A DNA stretch of 64,000 nt from Pseudisothecium myosuroides (Eukaryota; Streptophyta; Bryopsida; Hypnales; Lembophyllaceae), in NCBI GenBank assembly GCA_951799445.1, contig OX637288.1:5892501-5956500 (forward strand). The letters are read 5' to 3'. Of the stretch, positions 25,501 to 36,225 are shown in pieces (position 1 is the first letter of the stretch; every line of letters starts with the position of its first letter). Below the pieces are notes generated by a model. That model made no database searches and was not told the origin of the DNA. It was given only the letters and a program-made list of their open reading frames with translations. The translations under genes and the position numbers were made by a program.

Positions 25501-25831
25501 TAGCATGTACATTTTCGATATCTGGACTGCTTGAGAGATGTTTCTTTTCTCAAAATTCTCTCTATCGTAGAGAGCCGTCCTAATTTTGATCCATTATTCT
25601 GCAACCCAAGCCTTCATTGAACATTGCCTTTTCTTTCAACTGTGGTACAGGCAGAAGATTGCCCGGCCAGGGGAGCTAAACAACAACTGGGACGCTGTTG
25701 AGCCGTCATTTTTTCAACACTTCGATGCTGCTGCAGAAGGCCTCGATTTGGGAGCTATTCCAGACGATATTGTCCGTTATCCACCAGAGAATAATTCCGC
25801 CCATTCAAATGGTGTTCATTATTTTGAGTAA
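22530..25831 (+). CDS. Phosphoglycerate mutase-like protein, AT74/AT74H-like
   Basis: This is a histidine-phosphatase superfamily member close to the plant AT74 and AT74H proteins, whose substrate is not settled. Six exons fit: 22530-22920, 23798-24112, 24261-24380, 24833-25046, 25378-25458 and 25651-25831, giving 433 residues. The catalytic motif LVRHGESLGN has its phospho-acceptor His at about residue 144. The second-histidine motif is LVSHGLTLRVF, and REQDFGNFQD and the Ser-Ala-Ala-Asp-Val-Tyr-Asp block are also as in the family. The first 130 residues are an N-terminal extension rich in Ser, Arg and small residues, so a plastid transit peptide is possible but unproved. Intron 3 appears to begin with GC rather than GT (after ATTACAG); family conservation and phase support this junction. 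Intron 1 contains a 151-bp MITE. Confidence 0.88.
23010..23160. mobile_element. 151-bp MITE in intron 1 of AT74-like gene
   Basis: The left end GGGGCTTTTTTGCGTTTCCC matches the right end inverted (AGGGCTTTTTTGCGTTTCCC). Most of the element folds into one hairpin. It is bordered by TA on both sides (23008-23009 and 23161-23162), as for Tc1/mariner-type insertions. It is non-coding. Confidence 0.75.
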
Positions 25832-28279
25832 GTAGTAGAAGATTTGGGGTGATTCAATCGATTTCTATTGAGCATTGTAGTTTTGCCAAGAAGAGGATGG
25901 AAGTAAAGAATGATGCAGTGCAATTTGGGAATTGAAAACTTGCATCATGCCCTTTTGAAGTGGAGAGCAAATGATGCTGAGACTTCAACTGATGCCTGCA
26001 AGCATGCTTCTTGATTAGTATTTCAATCAACGAGACTACAAGATATTCACGGTGAAGTGAGCATAGTATCCAAAGAATCCAAGAGCGCCATTCAATTACA
26101 TTTTAGTTGTATATTACTGGGGATATTGTAGTATAGCAAAATTGAGATCACGAGGCCCATGTGTACATGGCAGCCGTTGATATATTCAACATGATTTTGG
26201 GGCGTCGAACGTCTCATGAGGATGTACAAGCTGCCTGCCATAACATTTAATTCAGGTTGATTCTGCCGATTGACGTGAGCGCGTGACTAAACTAAGGTCA
26301 CTTGAACCAGTCTGTTCAGCTTGTCCTTTCTCTAAGGAACGTTCACTTGAATCGCTTGTCGGAGTTCTCTGGCTCGAGATACTGTAACACCGAACAATAT
26401 TCATGCTCTGGTGAGAAGGGGGCTCTGACGTTACATAAAGAGGAAGGCTCTTTGCATTGCCATTCTTCAAGACTTCCTTGACGCAAGCAGCCAGGAAGGC
26501 AATGGATGTGCTGATGATGGGCACCGTATGGAAGAGCTGGGTGCTAAAACCTCTGCAATCCCTGAGTCTGCCCAAGGGATATTCGAAGTGTGACTCGTAC
26601 TTGGATGCCTAACTATCAGCTCGCAAGCTCATAATTGCTGCGAACGTGGGATTTGCATACAGATCCTATCAGAATCAGAGTTTGGTGAACAGCCATTCGT
26701 CATATTGTCCATCGGCTTGAACGCTTGGGTCATATTCGCCTGTAATTTCAGGGTAAAGTCTGAAAAATCTGATCGTATTCTCCGAAAGAGGCAGAGCCAG
26801 TCGTTTGAAGCCACGGGTATCAATGAAGAACGATGAACGCGGAACTTTAGCACGGAAACAGACCACTTCACTAATTTAGGCAGACTCCTTTCATGAGACT
26901 CATCCTGCTGACGGAGTCATTTCTATTTCAGCAGCTGCGATTGCTTTGTGATGAACGCGCTGAAAACGTGTTGACGAACCGAACAATTTCCTGGATACTC
27001 AGTTCATGAACAGAGTCACGAGTCTCAAGTAATACCCCCCGCCATCCGTCAAGGCATCAACGCTGCAATTCGTGATGAAAATGTTGACCTTATATGGTTA
27101 GTCGCAGCTTCGTGGAACCTTCAGGCAGTCGGTAACCCGACTTGACGTTGAAGGAAGTGTAGAACACTCAATCGTCGTTGGCGCAGAGAGTCTGCTCAGA
27201 TGCTCATTTGCCCATTTCGGCAGACATCTCTGTTCTTTTACCAAGCAATGAGCCCGTTGGAACTTGGGGTATATCCTCATCTTTGGAGTCCACCAAGTCT
27301 TGACATAAATTCGTGTGCATAGTTTGCGCATCTTGGGACGCGGTTGGCAAGGACGTACGTCGGAACCAATCTGCTATTCGAGAATTTTCTGAGCAAGAGA
27401 GTCGCCTGTTAGTTTCGTTGGCTTGATGAGCCGCACTACGGTGGTCGTGTTTTGGGGAGGCCGCATTGAGCTTTGAATACTCGCAGAGTCCATTGCTTGG
27501 GGTTGAGCGCTCTTCTGGAGGGGCTGAGAAGACGTAGCGCATCATTTGATTTGAGGTATGGCTTTGGTCGACTGTTGGTTGTGTTGGTGTTGGGAAATGG
27601 GCCATGCCTGTTAGTAATTTTGTGAGAGCACATGTTATTGTGAGAGATGAGTGCGACACCAGCAATTTCCCGAGTTCCGATTGATCTGTGGAAGAGTTTG
27701 CTTTGTTATTTGACAGCTTGTCGGTACCGACGAACGGCTATGGCAGTTAGTAGTATCGTGTTTTGCTGCAAGCATATTGATAGCGTGTCTGTATAGTGCG
27801 CTCTCAGCTTGTTTTGAATTTTTCTTTTTACAAAGAAGAAAAACAATCCAAAACGAGCTGAGAGGGCGTCGAATTTTGACCATCCTAATGTTACGCCGTG
27901 TAGTTCGTCGGTATGCTTGTACCATCGGCTCGATTCTTGGTGCTCTCTGATTCGTAAAACTATTAGGAAGCTTGGGAACCCAAAATGCTTTGCTACGCGT
28001 TTTCTCACCGCTGCAAGAAACTCAAGCCAGACTGCAACAGCTTGAAAGTCTTCAATTACCGGGCGCATAGAAGTTATTAGGCATGTTCCAGAAATTGGCA
28101 TTGATCTCGTCTGGGATTTCTAAATCAAAAGTAGATGATGTCTCTCGATAGGTGACGGGGATTAACGCTTTGGCTTGTCTTGCAGATACAGACAGTCTCC
28201 GCAGGAGTTTCCATGTACTCCGTTCTGAGTACCAACCATCATTGACGAACTCGAAACCCTAAATCTGAACTCAACGAGC
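25832..28279. other. Intergenic, moderately GC-rich, no gene recognised
   Basis: The first few hundred bases are probably the 3' UTR of the AT74-like gene. Several minus-strand frames occur (26252-26575, 27204-27665, 27706-28101) without recognisable domains. The one at 27204-27665 is Ser/Thr/His-rich and could be chance. The final part is the promoter and leader of the membrane-protein gene at 28280. Confidence 0.35.
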
Positions 28280-29853
28280 ATGGGTGCTAGTAGGCAGAGG
28301 ACTGCAGCTCCGTTGCTGGTACTAGTCCTCTTTTTGGCTATTTTCCAGGCATGTTCAGCTGCCAGGAACCTGACAATTACATCACTGCAATTACCTGGCA
28401 TCATAGGCGTTTGGAACCCCGACATATACCCGGCTATCCAGTTTCGAAATGATATTGTGTTGGGGTATTTTGAGGTCTGGCCAGAAAATTTGCCAACCAT
28501 TAAGTTTAAATATTTCTGTGAAGACCCTGGTAATGCGAATTTGTCACTCAGCAATTTCTCCTACAGCACAACTGAGGGGCGGTTGGATCCCCGGCCTTAC
28601 TACGATTTGGGTGCAGTGGAGCTCTATCAGCCGTACTGGAAGCACTGGCTGTTCTGGAAAGTCGACACGAGGGTGTTATCTTATCCCATCAATTGCGAGT
28701 ACAACGACTTACACGACCTCTACGCTTACAGGTACTAGTTGCGAAGCCTAGTGAATGTTTCGTCATTATACTCTTGATTCTATTTTGTGTTGCCGCATAA
28801 AGCAAGTTACTCTAGTTTTTTACTGGAGACTTGGTCTTTTTCTGGCTAAGTTTGTGGAATCATGTCAACATGACTAGTATGTATTAGCGCCATGTCCATA
28901 GGTTAAAAAATGCATCCCCAATAGCCTACAGTAACGTGTTTTAGGAGGATATAGTAATTAGAATGAAGAGTAGTTCTTGCTTGCTTGTGACCGGGTTTGT
29001 GCACTGACGTTCAAATGATTTGCAATGCAGATTCTGGAAATTCACGGTGAGAAACGGGCTTTCTGCGGCTGGAGTGATGCAAGGCATCATCCAATTTATT
29101 GTTGCAGTGGTGGTGACCCTGTGGTGGGGTTGGACGTTCGTTACAGTTCTTAATAACAAGAAACGTGTGTTGTACATGAAAGCCTGGTTCTGGAACTTAC
29201 ATTGGGGAGATTTCATTTCCGAAGTGATCCATCTCTTCCTGTTAGTATTGGTGGGCTACTCCATGATGGAAGCCGTTGGCCATAGCGACCTTCACAGCTG
29301 GCGCCCCACGGTCATGTACAACGCAGGGGTGATCTACTCGTATCTGTCGTTATTTGCAGTGCTGTCTTCTATCTTCCGGCAGATTGCCTACGCCTGGGTG
29401 AAACCGGAAAAGCTCGCGAAGTTTGAGAAGATGAGAAAGCACGGCAACCTCAAAACAGAAGGTGAAATTTGGTACTCCTTGCAGGACATCTCGGACGACT
29501 GGCGGTGGCAGCGGGTGTTTGGCCAACTCGGGGTGCTTATCCTCAGTGGCACGTACTTATCTTTTGTGGATGACTTAAGTGGGGGCATGGACCAGATGGC
29601 TGGATTGGTGTTGGCAGCCGTGGTTGTGGCGTGCATATGGTCCTACGGTGTTACTGCTGTGGTTTTGTTTCGGTCCATTTTGCACATCCTGGCGCAAGTC
29701 TTCCCCGCCTTTGCCAAGTATGCCACCGGAAGAGTGTCCCCTATTGTTAGCGCAGAATCGGAGGACCAAATGGAACCACGGTCAATGGAATGTATGTCAT
29801 GTGGATCTCGTCGGCCAAGTTTCAGGGATCGAAATTCGAAATCTGAAGTGTGA
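28280..29853 (+). CDS. Signal-peptide multi-pass membrane protein, unknown
   Basis: Two exons, 28280-28731 and 29031-29853, join in phase (Tyr-Arg codons across a GT-AG intron) to give 424 residues. Residues 1-27 form a clear signal peptide (LLVLVLFLAIFQACSA). Residues 28-150 form a soluble, presumably lumenal or extracellular domain with several Asn-X-Ser/Thr sites. From about residue 160 there are five or six hydrophobic helices, including IIQFIVAVVVTLWWGWTFV, LFLLVLVGYSMM and LVLAAVVVACIWSYGVTAVV. Between the later helices lies a charged loop with KPEKLAKFEKMRKHGNLK. The tail contains Cys-Met-Ser-Cys and basic residues. I do not recognise the family; the layout (lumenal domain, then a helix bundle) would suit a receptor-like or trafficking protein. 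Confidence 0.75.
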
Positions 29854-32600
29854 TTACCGGTAATTCTTGAAGTCAATCCGCCATCAATTTTTATCGTCCA
29901 AGCGAGGAAATTACTCAGAGCATCGGTATGCTATCAGTGCAGGCCAAGGATCTGCAGCAACCCGCAGACGGTCGAGTTCTTAGAGATCATTTTCTGAAGG
30001 GTATGTACTGTTCAGTATTGCTCTCAATGTATAATCTTCAGCCTCGAGTGTGTAATGTTTGTGACGTGGTGAACGAATTTTAGGCATTCAAATCCTTTTG
30101 CAGGACGCTAGATGGTGTTCGAGGGTTCAGACTTTTCTCAAATTGTTGTAATATAAGCATTTGTAATCAAAATTTGAATTCATTCTGGAAATCTCATCAA
30201 TTTGTTTGAATTGAAAAGAAATTGGAGTGGCTTGTAATTGGCACTCTCTGCCAATGTCCTCTTCAGAATATTGTTGCAGGTCTTTGTGGTTTAGTTTTCA
30301 CATGCTACTATCATGTACTGTTACAGTAACGGCCATCAGTCCTGAATTCTGTGCTCGAGGTTATAAATTTGTGTAATCTTGTCATTTTATGGGCTCCCAA
30401 TTACCAAACGAATCCCAGAAAATGCAGCAATCCCGTCCGAGAATGCTTTTCTTTTGCAGCCAGGAGTGTTCCAATTGACAGTCTTCCAATGCCGAATGGA
30501 CACGTGGCCCAAACCTACCAGTCAAAGGAAAACTAAAAGCAAAAGGTAAAGGCATTGGATCACTCAGAATCATCGTTGTCACTCACACCAACCATGTTTT
30601 AGAACATACCTTGCAGCTCACCTCTCGGCTTAAATTAATTAAACGGACGCTAAACCGGTTCGGTCCCATGAAGTGGGACCAGCAGGATGAATAGTTACCC
30701 CAGGGGAAAACGCAGGAATTTTTTATTTTTCACACATGAAAAAATTTGAAAATTTTGAATTCATATTTGCAATTGGAGGCTCCAAATTAGCCAGGGCTGG
30801 CAAAGAAAGTAGGATTAGCACGGTGCTAAATAGGAGGCTTTTTTTTTCATTTTCCCCACAAAACACAAAATTCACCCAATTGGTCCCACTTTGTGAGATG
30901 TATTTTGTGTCGTGTGAGTTGAATTAATAACATCTACATTTAACATCAAACCACAAGGTATAAATCTAAAGCCTCTTTAATATCACTTTTTAAATATTTC
31001 ATTCTCTAATATCACATCCATTATTCTCTTACTAAATCCTAAAAAAGACATGTACCCTACCCATAATTTAGTCTATATTCTCACAATCAAAATTTGTAAT
31101 CATCACAAGAAATATCACAGATTTTTTTTGTTACATTAATTAAGAAGTTCAAGAAGTAAGAATAGATTTCTAGAACGCTTCTTTTAAGCCCCAAGTCTTT
31201 ATTTTATGTCACAATTACATACATTCAATATTATATTATCTCAATGTTCCAAAATTCTTTATGATAATGAGCATTATGGACACCTAACTTGTGACATTAA
31301 TCCCAAAAGGATAGGTTGGTCACCGTGGCAATGAGCCTTTCTGGTATTGTGGGAATTATTTAATTAGAGAAACTCAACCTTATTCATTGGAGGTCATACT
31401 ACTATGTAAAACCTTTCCTTTTACACACAATTCCAAGGACAAACATTATACTTTTCTATCTTGCATAGAAGGATCCTTTGTCATCCATTTGACTCTTAGT
31501 ATCCCGGCATCCTTCTAGGATTAATTCCTAACTATCCAATTTATAAATAGAAAATATTTTTTAAAGCTACTAAATAAATCAACAATAGTAACTTTTCTTT
31601 TCTTGACACAAATGGACAATTCTCATTGATAGAGGAAATAATACAATCAATAGTAACTTTCAAAACATATATTGATTTTTCAAAAATGTAAGTTATGATT
31701 TTTTCTTATTAATGAAATAATTTGTTACTTTTCTTTATGAACTTTCTAGGATGGAATGAGCGTTACTGGATGTGGGTGGCATAAGTACTTTGGTTACTTG
31801 TTGTAGACTTGAAAAGACATTCTAAGCACAAGACCCATGTCTTCCAAATCAAACCCCATACGTGTCGAGCCTTGAAGGTGACATGATGTCATCCTATTTT
31901 GTTTCTCAAGCAAGCTTTTTAGCAAAAATGTGTTGGAAACCCTCCCCCCTTCCCCTTCCCATTAAAAAAAAATTAGTTTGCCATCAAGATATTGGAAGTG
32001 ATTTACTTCAACTCCAATAGATATAACACTAACACTTTTAATACTTAGGAGTCAAGCAAAATATCAAAATTGTAAGACAAGATCAATACATCCTTCCCAA
32101 ATTTTTTTATCTTTAGAATAGTGTAGTTCAATGAATGCCAAAGTTACAAATACTGTATCTGTTTTCCTTCATACAGTTTGTTTTGAAAATTTTAATTTCA
32201 AGATTTTAATTTCAAACTTATTTTCTGCTGACCCTGCAGTCTATGTCCATCAAAACTCATGAGTCTTCAAGCAAAAGGTTTACCGTGCCAATCAAGCATT
32301 CCGTACTCGTTCCCCCGCCCAGTCAAACCAAAGGGTGATTAGTAGGTGATTAGTAGGTCATTAGTGAGAGTAATTAGTAGATAGACGAACTTAGCGGGCA
32401 AGTAGACAAACGTGACTCACAATTGTGTGCCGGCGCACCTGCCTTCCCTTCCATTGCAAGGGCTCTCATCACTACTCTTCCCGTCGTAACTTCGTATCTT
32501 GTGCAACTCGTAATCGCGATGTTCACAAGCAATTGCACTTTCACACTTACACTCACTAGGGTTGCAATTCAATTGCCCACTTCTCCCTCGCACTGCGCGT
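29854..32600. other. Intergenic, 3' UTR then AT-rich DNA
   Basis: The first few hundred bases are probably the 3' UTR of the membrane protein gene. From about 30.9 to 32.2 kb the DNA is AT-rich without gene-like frames. Confidence 0.35.
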
Positions 32601-33792
32601 CCGTGCATTTTTAAAAATATTCCAGGGCCACGTTTTCTTCAGTTAATTGCTGTTGCCTGTAATATCAACAATGGTCAATTTGGAGTGTTGGTAAATGTGT
32701 AGTTTCTCACTTTCTTGGGGGCCATAACTTTCGTTTGTCGCGCTCTTCCTCGAGTGCTGACACCTTTGATTCCAAGTTCGGCGCGACCTTGACGGACTCA
32801 TCACAGCTGGGGAGTGGGGTGAATTTCGAGGGGTTTCAAGAGCCGGGGTTTCGACGCCAATTCTGTTGTAAGTGGGCGTCTCTTCTGTCTCTTTTTTAAT
32901 GGCAAGAATGGAGTGGCAGTCAGTGTGTTTCGTTGCTTGCGGAGTGCTTGTTCGGTACTCGTTAAACAGGGTAACTTAAATTTGGGTTTACGAAGCGGTT
33001 GCAGGATTGTTAGGACCGATGGGATTAGGGTCGAGAAACAGCGGATTAAATTGGGCTTTTTTGCGTTCAATTTCGTGACTTCAAATTGGGTTGTGTCAAA
33101 TTCTCAAAAATTCGTGAGTGTGGGTTCCGATTTTCTGCAATTTGGTGCAATTTGCGTAGTGTTCTGTGGAGAGTCGTGGTTTTCCTTTGTTCACGTTCCG
33201 AAGTCGCTCGCTTTCGGCACCCGAATTTCGGAAATTGAGTGTGCAGGTCGGTAGTCACTGTTTGTACCGTGGTCCGGGTTCGCTACGTATTTTGTGTTTT
33301 TCAAGGACACTTTGTAATTTTTCTTTAATTGTTTTTTAAGAGGGTTTCGGTTTTCATGCTTTGATGGCGAAAGATATGGACGAAGAATACGATGTTTCTG
33401 TGTCACGGGTGTGCTGGAAGTCTTCTCTTTATTAGAGAAAGTTGACTTTACCATGTCACGGTGGCGGAAAGAAGGAATTTAAAGCAGGTGACCATTTGGA
33501 AAGATGTTCAAAGTTTTTACTGGGAAATATCACACGAGTGGCACTTTTATTTAGTTTGTTTTTTCCTACACTTGCTTTTGTGGTCAACGGGCTTGATATG
33601 CTGAGAAGAAGGAGGTCTTTCTGAGACTCTTTCGAACACTGCTCTTTTGCAGGTCCATGGATTGCTATAGGATGCTTCGGGCAATGACGAAGACCGCGGG
33701 CAGGGTGCCCTTGGGAACAAGTTGGCACTATGAGTGAAGGAAATTAGGGTGATGGGCCATCTGGTACAGTAGTAGTAACCTTCAGTCGTATC
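32601..33792 (+). promoter_or_regulatory. F-box gene upstream/leader region
   Basis: This is a GC-richer stretch directly upstream of the F-box gene with several short ORFs on both strands, none protein-like. It is likely promoter plus a long 5' UTR. Confidence 0.35.
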
Positions 33793-36225
33793 ATGGGAGC
33801 AATGGCGAACTTCGACGTGCTTCCTGACTCTATCGCCATTTTGATATTGTCGAAGCTTGAAAATGCCCAAATGGTGGCTCAATGTGCCGTGGTGTGCCAC
33901 CGTTGGAAGATGCTAACTAGGCTAGTGGACACCCTCACTTTTGAGTCATTCAAACTCTTGGAAAATAAGGTGTGCTGCTCTCATTCAGCTTTGCTAGTTT
34001 TTGAGATTATCTTGCACACCTCTTCTTGACATGTGTTCTTGTGTTTTTCTCCTGCATTATTGACTTCCTCCTTCGTTTTGGTTAATCCCAAGAATCCAAG
34101 ATTGGTCTTCCTGTGTTTTTTAGTAGTTTTGAATAGGTCATGAGGAGACTGTCGTTCTTCCTATTTTGTTAATTCGTGACCAACGCGTGCAATGTGCTTC
34201 AGCCATGAAATTTGGCCCCATCTGAATTATAGAGTTCACGATATGATTAGTTAAATTGGCAATTTTGGAACCGCTAATCTTTGATCCTTTTGGGGTTAAT
34301 CCTCTCAACTTTTAATGTTTGTCTTCAAACTTGCAGTTGGATAAGAATAGGAATGCTTCATGCCTGGAAGCGATTGTGACACAAATGTTACTGAAGACGA
34401 ATGGCATTCGAATTCTCAAGATTTCGTACCACCCAGTTGTGTGGCCTTGGGTACCTAACGACTACTTCTCAGAAGATAAGGTGCAATTCTCATTTTTCAA
34501 CTTCGAATGTTCTGAAAACACACTGCATATTAGCCTCTAAAGGACCAATAGGCCCAAGTGTGAGCCTCGTGTTTCTCAACAGTTTTTATTCATCTTATTT
34601 CCTATTCGAGCAAGGTTCTTCACCGATATAAATTGCAGCTTCATCTGAGTTATATTTTTCACATCATGAATCCTTGGTCCTTTAGGGTTAGGGTGAAATT
34701 TCTAGATGGAGTTTAGGTTCTAAGGCTGTGCTGGTTGCCACAGGTTTGTCATTGGCTGCAGCATGTAAACACTTCGCTCGAGCGACTGACTCTTGTGGAT
34801 GCAAACCGTGCCAAGCCACAGCCGAACAAGTTGGTTCATCTCACAGAATGTAAAAAGTTGCAGTGGCTAAACCTATGTTATGGCTTCATTCCAGAGATGT
34901 CTTTCTCGGGCGGAAAGTTTGAACAGTTGGTAACTCTTCACCTGGACCTGATTTTCATTTACGACAGTGCCCTTGAGACACTCGTGGGGCTCTCACCAGT
35001 GCTGGAGGATTTGAAGTTGAACTCCTGCAAGGGCCTGCGCACCCCGCACTTGACAGCCTTGAAGCTGACCTCCTTGGAGTTCGCCAATGACATGGATGTG
35101 GTCACGGCACCTATTACCGTGGTCACTGTGAATGCACCGAACCTGGTGACCGTGTCGCTTTGTCATGTGGAGGAGCTCGTCATGGATGGGTTCTCGCTAC
35201 AGAACCTCGACCTGCTTTGGCACGTTCGGCCTAGTATCAGGGAGCTCCCAACTTTAGAAAATCTGCACATAAGCGGAGAGTCGTGGGCGTTGGATTCTAT
35301 CACCCATTTGATTAGACTGGGAACCAATCTGCGCTCACTCCACATTGATGCTTTTATCGAGCGCAAGTACCCTATCCAACTGCAGTCACTACTCCGTCAC
35401 TTGCAGGAGCTTGTGTCTATCCACATTGGCGCTGACTTTTTTGAGGTATGCTCTAACTTCATTGCCTTTCTCTAATTACTGTCTATCGTCATTTTCAGCA
35501 AGGGAGATTGTACCCTTTGTATCATCTTAAGCATTTAAAGCAACATGCAGGAGCGTACTTTCATTTGGAGGTCACTCAACAGAGGTCACTGGAGGGCTCA
35601 CTTTGGATATAACGAGAGCAAAACTCTTGTGATATCAAATTTTTTTCTCACTCTGTGCATCATGCAAAGTGGGAGGTTGTAGACCGCTATTGAATGGACA
35701 GTAGACCACCCCTGATTTTCATTCAAAGATGAGTGACCAAAGACATTTAGCCAAGTCATGCTTACACACTATTTGCTAATTTAAGGCCAAGCAAGTGTTG
35801 ATTGGAAAAGATGAGTTGCTGTTGGTAAGTGGGGTCAGTCAATAGGAGACGGAATGAGGTCTCTGGCGGTTATATTATCCTCTCCTTTATTAGTCACTCT
35901 TGCCTCGCTCTTGACTTATTGTTTGTTTGCGATTCAGTGTCTTCAAGCAGCGGGAGGTGCTGGGGCTGCTTTCATGCGGATGCATTCAATGACCCTTCCA
36001 AAACTGGAGAATATCGCGGCCGTGATAGGGTGGGGAAACACCGACTGCATCTCTGTGCTGGGCACTCTCCTCAAGTGCGCACCAGCGTTACAGACGCTCA
36101 GAATTGATGCCGAAGAACTCAAAAAAAGCATGGACAACGTACTCTTCTTCACTAACCTCTTGGGATTACAGCGAGACTATCCCCAGGTTAAAGTCTCACT
36201 CGTATGTCCTCATATCCTGGTGTAA
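33793..36225 (+). CDS. F-box/LRR protein
   Basis: F-box proteins recruit substrates to SCF (SKP1-CUL1) ubiquitin ligases. Four exons, 33793-33969, 34337-34480, 34744-35445 and 35938-36225, all in phase 0, give 436 residues. The N-terminus holds the F-box (LPDSIAILILSKLENAQMV then CAVVCHRWKML). A long leucine-rich region follows, with irregular LRRs such as LERLTLVDA, LQWLNLCYG, LVTLHLDLIFI, LEDLKLNSC, LENLHISGE and LRSLHIDAF. The last exon ends in an FBD-like segment (CAPALQTLRIDAEEL). Overall it resembles At1g67190-type F-box/LRR proteins; the exact subfamily is uncertain. Another ATG nine bases downstream (GCAATGGCG) has better context and could be the true start. Intron 2 is mostly a TTAN-family MITE and intron 3 carries dispersed repeat copy C. 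Confidence 0.85.
34534..34687. mobile_element. TTAG-flanked MITE in F-box intron 2 (154 bp)
   Basis: The left end CCTCTAAAGGACCAA and inverted right end CCCTAAAGGACCAA are bordered by TTAG on both sides (34530-34533 and 34688-34691). The ends match the 925-bp element at 11563. The insertion makes up 154 of the intron's 263 bp, and its right border creates an AACCCTAAA telo-box-like motif on the minus strand. Confidence 0.78.
35640..35790 (+). repeat. Dispersed intronic repeat, copy C
   Basis: The third intron of the F-box gene has a segment (core GACATTTAGCCAAGTCATGC) matching the repeats in the two BTB introns. It extends upstream through AAAGTGGGAGGTTGTAGACC, also shared with copy B. Confidence 0.65.

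Noticed and set aside
27204..27665. 153-codon minus-strand ORF
   Set aside because: It is long for chance, but the first codon is uncertain, there are no motifs and no flanking splice sites; left as unassigned intergenic DNA.
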